From Pseudomonas sp. PA27(2017) (GTDB lineage: Bacteria; Pseudomonadota; Gammaproteobacteria; Pseudomonadales; Pseudomonadaceae): 64,000 nt of DNA. The DNA is taken from assembly GCF_001945445.1 (NCBI RefSeq), contig NZ_MSXW01000022.1, positions 186,001 to 250,000 on the forward strand. The letters are read 5' to 3'. Below are positions 57,205 through 64,000 of this stretch, piece by piece. The notes beneath the pieces were generated by a model that had not been told where the DNA came from, ran no database searches, and saw only the letters and a list, made by a program, of their open reading frames with translations. The translations under genes were made by a program, and so were the position numbers. Within the stretch, counting starts at the first letter, position 1. Each line of letters starts with the position of its first letter.

Positions 57205-59661
57205 ATGCACTTGCCAGCCGCGCACGCTTTCCACTTATCCCTGCGACCACTCGCCCTGGCGTTGCCCATGGCGCTGTCCCTCGCCCCGACGCTGCTGATC
57301 GCCCGGCCGGCCACCGCGCAGGAAAGCCAGGCGGTGCGCACCTACAGCATCGCGCCAGGGCCGCTGAACAGCGTACTCAACCAGTTTTCCGCCCAGGCCG
57401 GCATCTACCTCGCCGGCCATAACGACCTGGCCAGCGGCAAGACCAGCCCCGGCCTGAACGGCAGTTACTCGGTCACCACCGGGCTCGCCCTGGTGCTGCA
57501 AAACTCCGGGCTGGAGGCAGTCGATCAGGGCGGCGGCGGTTATGTGCTGCGCCCGCTGCCGGCCAGCGGCGCGCTGGAGCTGGACAGCACCAGCGTATCC
57601 GGCATCGCCCTGGGCAATGCCGAGCTACCGGGCGAGCCGCTGGCCGGCTACGTGGCCCTGCGCAATAGCAGCGCTACCAAGACCGATACCGCCCTGGTCG
57701 ATACGCCGCAATCGATCTCGGTGGTCACTCGCGACGAGTTGCGCAATCGCCAGTCGGAGACCCTTTCCCAGGCACTCAGCTACACACCGGGCGTCACCAG
57801 CCAGCCGACCAGTTTCAACCGCACGGCGGATCGTTTTCGGATCCGTGGTCTCGATGTCGAGTCCGCCACCGGCGGCTCGCTGCGCGATGGCCTGCGCCTG
57901 CAGAACAACTCCTATGACGGCATCCAGGAGCCCTATGGCCTGGAGCGTGTCGAGGTGATTCGCGGCGCGGCCTCGGTGCTCTACGGGCAGCTGTCGCCAG
58001 GCGGCATGATCAACGGGGTGAGCAAGCGGCCGACTCGGGAGCCACAGCACGAACTCAACCTGCAGGTCGGCCAGAACGACCGCAAGCAGCTATCCGCCGA
58101 CTTCAGCGGCCCGCTCGGTGACAGCGATACCCTGAGCTACCGCCTGACCCTGCTCACGCGCGATAGCGGCACACCCCAGGATCACATCGACGACGACAGG
58201 CTCTATATCGCCCCGGCACTGACCTGGCGCCCGAACGAAGACACCTCCCTGACCCTGCTGTCGTTCTACCAGAAGACCGAAACGGGCTTCTCCGCGCCGC
58301 TGCCTTACCAGCTGGTCAAGGGCGTGGGCGACGCGGCGTACCAGATCGGTCGCCACGACTTCATCGGCGAGCCCGACTACAACGAGATGAACGGCGAGAT
58401 GTCGACACTCGGTTACGAGTTCAAGCACCACTTCAACGAGCAGCTGCGCATCAACCACAAGCTGCGTTACTACCAGACCGAAGTGGACTGGAAGTACCTG
58501 CAGGTGCGTACCGGCGGTAACGGTCTGAATGCCGCCGTGATCAATCAGGCGGCCACTACAGGCATCCTGCAGCGCCAGTACAGCGACCGCCACGAACGCG
58601 CCCGAGGCCTGGCCAGCGACACCAGCATCGAGTCGAAATGGCAGCTTGGTGGTGCGCAGCACAGCGTGCTGCTGGGCTTCGATGCCTACGACATGAGCTA
58701 CGACTCGCACAATTTTCGCGGCGTCGCGCCAGCGCTGGATCTGAGCCGCTACAACTACGGGCAGCCGGTGGTGGTGAACAAGGACCGCAGCCTGGAACGC
58801 GGCTCACAGATCGACACCCTGCAAAAAGGCATTTATCTGCAGGATCAGATCAACATCGACGACCGCTGGGTCGCCGTACTCGGCGTGCGCCACGACTGGG
58901 CCGACCAGGACCAGCAACAGCATCGCAACGGCGTGCGCACCAGCCAGGACAACGAGGCCACCACCTACCGCGCCGGCCTGGTGTACAAGTTCGATAACGG
59001 CCTGGCGCCGTACCTGAGCTACAGCGAATCGTTCTTCCCGGTGTCAGTGGCCGTTGCCGGCGGGCAGAGCTTCGTGCCTACCGAAGGCAAGCAATACGAA
59101 GCAGGGATTCGCTACCAGCCCGAGGGCCGCAACCTGCTGCTCAGTGCCGCGGTTTTCGAGCTGACCCAGCAGAACGTGTTCAAGCAGGATCCTGCCACCA
59201 ACATCGCCTCGCAGACGGGCGAAGTGCGCTCGCGCGGCTTCGAGGCGGAAGCCAAGGCGGACGTGACAGAGGACCTCAGCCTGATCGCCTCCTACGCCTA
59301 TATCGATGCACGCATTACCGAGAGCAGCATCGCCGGCGAAGTCGGCCAACGCAGCGAGGACACGCCCTATCATCAGGCGGCGCTGTGGTTCGACTACAAT
59401 TTCATGCGCCTCAACCTGCCGCAGCTCACCGTCGGTGCAGGCGCCCGCTACAAGGGCACCACCCAGGCCTCCGGCATGGACTCGGCGATGCCCGCCTACA
59501 CCCTTTTCGATGCCATGGTCAGCTACCAGCTCGACGCGAACTGGGACATCAGCCTCAACGCCAACAACCTCACCAACAAGCGATATACCTATTGCGAGTT
59601 CGCCACCTGCACCTATGGCGACGAGCGCCAACTGGTGACCGCGGTGAACTTCCGCTGGTAG
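57205..59661 (+). CDS. TonB-dependent siderophore receptor with signalling (STN) domain
   Basis: 818 residues from the ATG at 57205; a longer frame begins inside the repeat element. The signal peptide ends near ARPATAQ (about residue 38). The STN signalling domain (about 50-100, YSIAPGPLNSVLNQFSAQAGIYLAG, in parts) speaks to FecR. The plug domain (about 165-275) includes DTPQSISVVTRDEL and VEVIRGAASVLYGQLSPGGMIN, and a 22-strand barrel ends in the aromatic VTAVNFRW. It resembles FoxA/FiuA-type ferrioxamine/ferrichrome receptors, but the ligand is not certain. No siderophore synthesis genes are near, so it probably takes up foreign siderophores. Confidence 0.93.
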   Translation: MHLPAAHAFHLSLRPLALALPMALSLAPTLLIARPATAQESQAVRTYSIAPGPLNSVLNQFSAQAGIYLAGHNDLASGKTSPGLNGSYSVTTGLALVLQNSGLEAVDQGGGGYVLRPLPASGALELDSTSVSGIALGNAELPGEPLAGYVALRNSSATKTDTALVDTPQSISVVTRDELRNRQSETLSQALSYTPGVTSQPTSFNRTADRFRIRGLDVESATGGSLRDGLRLQNNSYDGIQEPYGLERVEVIRGAASVLYGQLSPGGMINGVSKRPTREPQHELNLQVGQNDRKQLSADFSGPLGDSDTLSYRLTLLTRDSGTPQDHIDDDRLYIAPALTWRPNEDTSLTLLSFYQKTETGFSAPLPYQLVKGVGDAAYQIGRHDFIGEPDYNEMNGEMSTLGYEFKHHFNEQLRINHKLRYYQTEVDWKYLQVRTGGNGLNAAVINQAATTGILQRQYSDRHERARGLASDTSIESKWQLGGAQHSVLLGFDAYDMSYDSHNFRGVAPALDLSRYNYGQPVVVNKDRSLERGSQIDTLQKGIYLQDQINIDDRWVAVLGVRHDWADQDQQQHRNGVRTSQDNEATTYRAGLVYKFDNGLAPYLSYSESFFPVSVAVAGGQSFVPTEGKQYEAGIRYQPEGRNLLLSAAVFELTQQNVFKQDPATNIASQTGEVRSRGFEAEAKADVTEDLSLIASYAYIDARITESSIAGEVGQRSEDTPYHQAALWFDYNFMRLNLPQLTVGAGARYKGTTQASGMDSAMPAYTLFDAMVSYQLDANWDISLNANNLTNKRYTYCEFATCTYGDERQLVTAVNFRW

Positions 59662-59848
59662 CGAACGCCCAGGTCGGCCGCCCGATGCGCGGCTGGCCCG
59701 GTAACCGGCAGTGGAGGACCTACCGGTCGATATCATGGCGAAATCCGACCTGAGCGACACGCTTGGTAAAACCGCTGCCTGACGATTTCCTTCAATACGG
59801 CATAGGTACGGAGCGACAGACTGGCGGGCCTTTCTTCCCAGACGAGCG

Positions 59849-60481
59849 ATGCCCGCCATGCAGCAGTTCCTGATCATTGCCGCCGCCCATTTCCTGGCGC
59901 TGATTTCCCCCGGCCCGGACTTCTTTCTGGTCGCCCGCACCTCTCTGGCAGCGGGCTGGCGAGTCGCCAGTGGCGCCTGCCTGGGCATCGCCGTGGCCAA
60001 CGGCGTGTTCATCGTCGCCGCCTTTACCGGCGTGTCGGTGCTACAGCCTGGCAGCGCACCGTTCATCACCCTGCAGCTGGTCGGCTGCCTCTACCTGCTG
60101 TATCTGGGCGTGCTGTTCATTCGCCATGCCGGCAGCAGCGTGCTGCAGGCACCGGGCGAGGTGGCGCCGGCCAGCCGGGCCTCCTGGCGGCAGGCGGCCG
60201 GCATGGGTTTTCTGTCCGGCATCCTCAACCCCAAGAACGCGCTGTTCTACGTCAGCCTGGCGAGCATGCTAGGCGCCCAGAGCAGTGCCGGCTGGAAGGC
60301 GTTCTATGGCCTGTGGATGTTCGCCGTGGTGCTTGGCTGGGATCTGCTGGTGGCCCTGGCCATCGGCAATGGCCGGCTGCTGGGCAACTTCCAGCGCGCC
60401 CTGCCGCTGCTCGAACGACTCTCGGGCCTGGTGCTGATAACCCTGGCCGCGGGCATGCTGGTGATGCTGCTGAAGGATTGA
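59849..60481 (+). CDS. LysE/RhtB-family amino acid exporter
   Basis: 210 residues with six membrane helices. The family signature HFLALISPGPDFFLVARTSLAAG occurs near 13-35 and MGFLSGILNPKNALFYVSLASM near 116-138. It exports amino acids or homoserine lactone-like compounds; substrate unknown. The Met three codons later is an equally likely start, and neither has a strong ribosome-binding site. Convergent with the chemoreceptor gene, with a GC-rich hairpin between them. 59662-59848 shows no gene. Confidence 0.88.
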   Translation: MPAMQQFLIIAAAHFLALISPGPDFFLVARTSLAAGWRVASGACLGIAVANGVFIVAAFTGVSVLQPGSAPFITLQLVGCLYLLYLGVLFIRHAGSSVLQAPGEVAPASRASWRQAAGMGFLSGILNPKNALFYVSLASMLGAQSSAGWKAFYGLWMFAVVLGWDLLVALAIGNGRLLGNFQRALPLLERLSGLVLITLAAGMLVMLLKD

Positions 60482-60487
60482 ATGCCC

Positions 60488-60507
60488 GCAGCGCCAGGAA
60501 GCGCTGC
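60488..60507. terminator. Hairpin between lysE-type gene and chemoreceptor gene
   Basis: GCAGCGC-CAGGAA-GCGCTGC, perfect 7-bp stem, 6 bases after the exporter stop and 17 before the chemoreceptor stop. No T-run; probably a weak bidirectional terminator. Confidence 0.5.
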
Positions 60508-60523
60508 AGGCTTTGCCGCCTGA

Positions 60524-62443
60524 TTACACCCGAAAGCGCTGCACCTGGCTCTGCAGTGCGCCGCCGAGCTTGGCCAGTTCCTGGCTCGCCTCGCTGGTCT
60601 GCTCGCTGGCCGTGTAGGCCTGTTCGGTGATGCTGCGCACGTTCAACACGCTGCGGTTGATCTCCTCGGCCACGGCGCCCTGCTGCTCGGCCGCGGCGGC
60701 GATCTGCTGGGTCATGCTCTGCACCGCCGAGATATTCGCGGTGATGCTCGACAGCGCCTGCCCGGCATTGCGGGCCAGTTCGACGCTGTCGGTGGTCAGG
60801 CTGAGGCTGGCGTCCATGCGCTGCACGGCGTTGCGAGTGCCCTGCTGCAACGCGCCGATCAACCCTTCGATTTCCTGGGTGGACTGCTGGGTGCGCTGTG
60901 CCAAGCCACGCACCTCGTCGGCCACCACGGCGAAGCCACGGCCAGCCTCGCCGGCCCGTGCCGCCTCGATGGCGGCGTTGAGGGCCAGCAAATTGGTCTG
61001 CTCGGCGACCGATTTGATCACGTCCAGCATGCTGCCGATACGGTCACCCTCGGCAGCCAGGCTGCCGATGGCATCGCTGGTCAGCTGCACCTCGCCGGTG
61101 AGGTTCTCGATCTGTTCGATGGCCTTGAGCACGATGCGCGCGCCATCGTTGGCGTCGCGTGCGGCATGATCCACCGCGTTGGCAGTGTCCACGGCGTTAC
61201 GGGCCACATCGTGCACCGTGGTGGTCATTTCATGCATGGCGGTGGCGACCTGCTCGGTCTCCAGTTTCTGTTCACTGGCCCCGGCGCGGGTCTGCTGGGT
61301 GATCGCCGAGAGCTCTTCGGTGGCGCTGGCGATCTGCGTTGCGCCATCGCCGATATGGCCGATCAGCTGGCGCAGGTTGCCGGCCATTTCAGCCAGACCC
61401 TGTTCGAGCTGGCCAATCTCGTCGCGGCGCTGCGCGCTGGCCTGGAAGGTGAGATCGCCGCTGGCGATGCGCTGCACGTTCTGCAGGGCCGCACGCAGCG
61501 GCGGCGCGATCTGCCGGGTGATCAGCACGGCGCCGAGCACGCCCAGGCTCAATGCCAGAACCAGGCACAGGCCCATGGTCCAGGCGGCGCGATGGGTATC
61601 TTCGGCGCGCAGCTGCATCTGGTTGGCATAGAGCGCCTGGCTGATGCTCAGCATGGAATCGCCCTGTTTCTGCACCTCGAAGCTGTCGGCGTCGATCCGC
61701 TGCAACGCGCTCTGATGGGTCTGCAGGCTGTCGCGGTAAGCCTGAACGTTGTTGCCCAGCTCGTCGAGCGTGGCCTGCTCGGCACCGCCAAGCGTCTCGC
61801 GCAGCACCGCCAGGCTGCCCAGCGTCTGGTCGACGGCCTTGGCCGCCGCCGCGAAGCTCTTGGGGTTGTTGCCGTAGGTGTAGGCACGGGTTTCAAAGCG
61901 GGCATAGAGGAACTGCATCTGCAAATCCTTGACCGCCCGGTAGATCCTGTACTGATCCTCGACGCTCATATCGGCGGCGATCAACGTGTCCAGGCCGTCG
62001 AGCAACTGCAGTGCCTTGTCGCCGGTGGTTCGCCGCACCAGGCGCGAGGCCTCGATCTGCTGGTAGCTGGTCTTGAGGCCGGCCACCGCGCCCCGATAAC
62101 CCATCAGGCTCTGCGCCATCTCATCGACGTGCTGGACATTGGCACTGGTGGTGAAGAACGACTGCAGCGCCTGCAACGTTTTCCCGGTGGCCTCGATTCG
62201 GCCATCCAGGGCTTCGGCTTTGTCCACACTGCCCTGGCTCTGCAGGTAACCGGCACGGGCCAGGCGCATGCTGCCCAGCTCGTCCATCAGGCTGTTCACC
62301 GCGCTCATGCGATCCATGCGATAGGAAAGCCCGGCGATAGAGCTCCAGCCAGACCAGAAGATCAACAGGCTCATCAGCAATAACAAGCCGAAGCCGATCA
62401 TCAGTTTCTTCCCAACACTCACGTTCGCGAGCCAGTGATACAT
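60524..62443 (-). CDS. Methyl-accepting chemotaxis protein with large helical sensor domain
   Basis: 639 residues. TM1 is at about 13-33 ([21 protein letters not shown]) and TM2 at about 285-308 ([19 protein letters not shown]). The periplasmic part of about 245 residues is all-helical, the size of HBM (helical bimodular) sensor domains such as McpS, which bind TCA acids or acetate. HAMP follows (about 308-360), then the MCP signalling hairpin with [26 protein letters not shown] near 490-515. No pentapeptide tether is present. Monocistronic. Confidence 0.93.
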   Translation of the reverse strand: MYHWLANVSVGKKLMIGFGLLLLMSLLIFWSGWSSIAGLSYRMDRMSAVNSLMDELGSMRLARAGYLQSQGSVDKAEALDGRIEATGKTLQALQSFFTTSANVQHVDEMAQSLMGYRGAVAGLKTSYQQIEASRLVRRTTGDKALQLLDGLDTLIAADMSVEDQYRIYRAVKDLQMQFLYARFETRAYTYGNNPKSFAAAAKAVDQTLGSLAVLRETLGGAEQATLDELGNNVQAYRDSLQTHQSALQRIDADSFEVQKQGDSMLSISQALYANQMQLRAEDTHRAAWTMGLCLVLALSLGVLGAVLITRQIAPPLRAALQNVQRIASGDLTFQASAQRRDEIGQLEQGLAEMAGNLRQLIGHIGDGATQIASATEELSAITQQTRAGASEQKLETEQVATAMHEMTTTVHDVARNAVDTANAVDHAARDANDGARIVLKAIEQIENLTGEVQLTSDAIGSLAAEGDRIGSMLDVIKSVAEQTNLLALNAAIEAARAGEAGRGFAVVADEVRGLAQRTQQSTQEIEGLIGALQQGTRNAVQRMDASLSLTTDSVELARNAGQALSSITANISAVQSMTQQIAAAAEQQGAVAEEINRSVLNVRSITEQAYTASEQTSEASQELAKLGGALQSQVQRFRV

Positions 62444-62802
62444 GGCAGAAGCTCCTTTCCCCAGACATTGAAAATCACCGCGGCAAGGCGAGCTGCACCC
62501 TTATGGTCGATGCTTGCGCCAAACGCGTCGCCCCAGGCGAGCCTGCCCGGTATCGACAGATGCCTGCCAACTGCCGCGCCTGGACAGATCACGGGCAGGC
62601 ACGAGCGTGCCGCAGATCTGGCCAAGGACAGTTGGAAGCGATGAGCGAATGCAGGCGTACGGCGGGGTCGGAGGCGAGAATGGCAGAGGGCGATAATTCG
62701 TTCAAATGCAAATATCCGAACCTTTATTCCTAATGGCGCATCAATAAATCTAGTGTCGCGACGCGCTTCGGCAGGCCTGAGGCTCTCTTTAGAAGATCCG
62801 CC
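62444..62802. other. Intergenic region chemoreceptor/Bcr gene
   Basis: About 360 bases upstream of the chemoreceptor gene and downstream of the transporter gene. No convincing gene is seen. A 7-bp dyad CTGAGGC/GCCTCAG (62777-62806) overlaps the transporter stop codon and may aid its termination. Confidence 0.4.
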
Positions 62803-64000
62803 TCAGTTCCCGTTGCCTGCCAGAGCGCGATAAAGCTCGGCACGTCGTGGCTTACGCAATTGATGACGGATGGCCCGGTAACAGGCTAGGCTGCCCAAGC
62901 CAGCGAAGCCGATCACCAGACACATGGGCCGTGCCGTGCCGTCGGCCAGCGCGCTGACCACCCAGCTGAATAGCGCGCCACAGGCGAATTGCAGCGAAAT
63001 GCCGAGGCCCACGGCGGCACCGGCATTACCCGGAAACAGGCTCATCAGGCTGGCGATGCAGTTGGCACCGATCAGGCCGCTGATGCCCATGAACAACAGT
63101 ACGCCAACGGTGATGGAAAACGGCTGCCCCCAGCCGGCCAGGCCAATGACGATCAGCAGTGCGCCAGCGCAGGCGGCTACGGCGCTGCCAACGCCGAGCA
63201 TCTGCAACGGGCCGAGACGACGCACCAGGCGCGCATTGATGACGGTGGCCAGGATGATGCCGAGGATGTTCAAGCCGAACAGCAGGCTGAAGGCCCGCGG
63301 CGAAAAGCCGAAGTGGTGGATGAACAAGAACGGCGACGCGGTGATGAAGGCGAACATGCCGCCCACCGACAGCCCCATGGCGAGGATGTAGCACAGCGCC
63401 AACGGGTCGCGCAGCACTGCACCGTAATGAATGAAGGAGGCCAATACCGAACGGGTGCGTGCATCAGCGGGCAAGCTCTCCTGCAGGGACGTCGTCACCG
63501 CCAGCAGGCAGGCGCCGCCGAGCAGCGACAGCATGACGAAGATGGTGCGCCAGCCGCCGAGCAGCACCAGATAGGTGCCCAGAATCGGCGCCAGCAACGT
63601 GGCGACCATTGCGATCACGTGCATCAGCGACAGCACACGCGCCGCCTCGCTCAGCGGGAACAGGTCACGCACCACGGTTCTGGCCAGCACCAGTGCGCCG
63701 GCACCGCCGACCGCCTGCACGAAGCGCAGCACGATCAGTTGCTCGACGCTTGCCACCCAGATGCAGCCCAGCGAAGCGAGGATGTACAACACCAGGCTGC
63801 CCAGCAACAGGCGACGGCGCCCGTAGCGATCCGACAGTGGCCCGTACAGCAGCATCCCCGAGCAGAGACCGGCCAGGAACACGCCGATGGTCAGTTGCAC
63901 GCGCGCATCCTGAGTACCCAGGTCGCGCGCGATGTCCGGCAGGCTCGGCAGGTAGGTGTCGATGGACAGCGGCGAAAAAGCGGCGAGCGTGGCCAGCAAC
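62803..64000 (-). CDS. Bcr/CflA-family MFS drug exporter, 5' end beyond window
   Basis: At least 398 residues; the frame is open to the window edge. Comparison with the family suggests about 10 N-terminal residues are missing. MFS with about 12 helices: PLSIDTYLPSLPDIA at the start (TM1 signature of Bcr/CflA), the loop motif GPLSDRYGRRRLLLGSLVLY near 54-73, and GANCIASLMSLFPGNAGAAVGLG near 305. The family exports chloramphenicol, bicyclomycin or sulfonamides by proton antiport. Its substrate is unknown here. Confidence 0.9.
   Translation of the reverse strand, partial: LLATLAAFSPLSIDTYLPSLPDIARDLGTQDARVQLTIGVFLAGLCSGMLLYGPLSDRYGRRRLLLGSLVLYILASLGCIWVASVEQLIVLRFVQAVGGAGALVLARTVVRDLFPLSEAARVLSLMHVIAMVATLLAPILGTYLVLLGGWRTIFVMLSLLGGACLLAVTTSLQESLPADARTRSVLASFIHYGAVLRDPLALCYILAMGLSVGGMFAFITASPFLFIHHFGFSPRAFSLLFGLNILGIILATVINARLVRRLGPLQMLGVGSAVAACAGALLIVIGLAGWGQPFSITVGVLLFMGISGLIGANCIASLMSLFPGNAGAAVGLGISLQFACGALFSWVVSALADGTARPMCLVIGFAGLGSLACYRAIRHQLRKPRRAELYRALAGNGN

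Overview
The window is about 64 kb of GC-rich chromosomal DNA from a Pseudomonas. The evidence is gene content and order: rsmA/csrA, lysC, alaS, ltaE and the arginine succinyltransferase operon aruC-F-G-D-(small gene)-B-E run together in the order I recall from P. aeruginosa, and amrZ, mgtE, rdgC and a FecI/FecR/TonB-receptor set are also typical of the genus. Species cannot be fixed from sequence alone. I see no prophage, insertion sequence, CRISPR array, rRNA or plasmid gene; this is ordinary chromosome with a few accessory genes.

Layout. 1-2000: an Lrp/AsnC regulator, three very small secreted or membrane proteins behind a strong sigma-54 promoter match, and an isolated phnN. 2000-5230: amrZ, with a possible self-binding site and an AlgU-type promoter; the magnesium channel mgtE; a secreted DUF4124 protein. 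5230-10340: a tRNA-Ser plus triple tRNA-Arg array behind csrA, then lysC and alaS. 10340-19420: ltaE and the aru operon for aerobic arginine catabolism to glutamate and succinate, with a candidate ArgR operator-promoter. 19760-29580: a flavin oxidoreductase and an EamA exporter, then a set that looks like general-stress genes (GH15 enzyme, glucose-dehydrogenase-like SDR, CinA-like protein, PoxB-like ThDP enzyme, five small envelope or membrane proteins). 29600-34700: tRNA-Asp and tRNA-Val, rdgC, a BASS transporter, a guanidine-II riboswitch driving a sugE/gdx exporter that has lost its normal stop, and an LplT-PlsC fusion. 34700-41450: LysR, a three-module FMN/FAD/2Fe-2S reductase with a GST, AzlCD, AraC, GNAT. 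41650-53670: a 1158-residue transporter-linked hybrid histidine kinase, an FKBP isomerase, a secreted exopolygalacturonase, rmuC, a Sel1 protein, and the ydbH-ynbE-ydbL intermembrane lipid-transport operon. 53675-64000: a MocR regulator, a fecI-fecR-receptor iron system, a LysE exporter, a chemoreceptor, and a Bcr/CflA transporter cut by the window end.

The least explained structures are: (a) a pair of dispersed intergenic elements (31085-31294 and 57001-57158, opposite orientation) whose pairing arms differ by a compensatory base-pair change; (b) the sugE read-through, which looks like a deletion joining two convergent genes; (c) the sigma-54-linked cluster of tiny envelope proteins; (d) a DnaA-box palindrome beside AT-rich DNA at about 49.7-49.8 kb. 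None amounts to an obvious new defence or biosynthetic system. Searches and alignments could not be run, so comparisons with known families rest on recognised motifs and memory.
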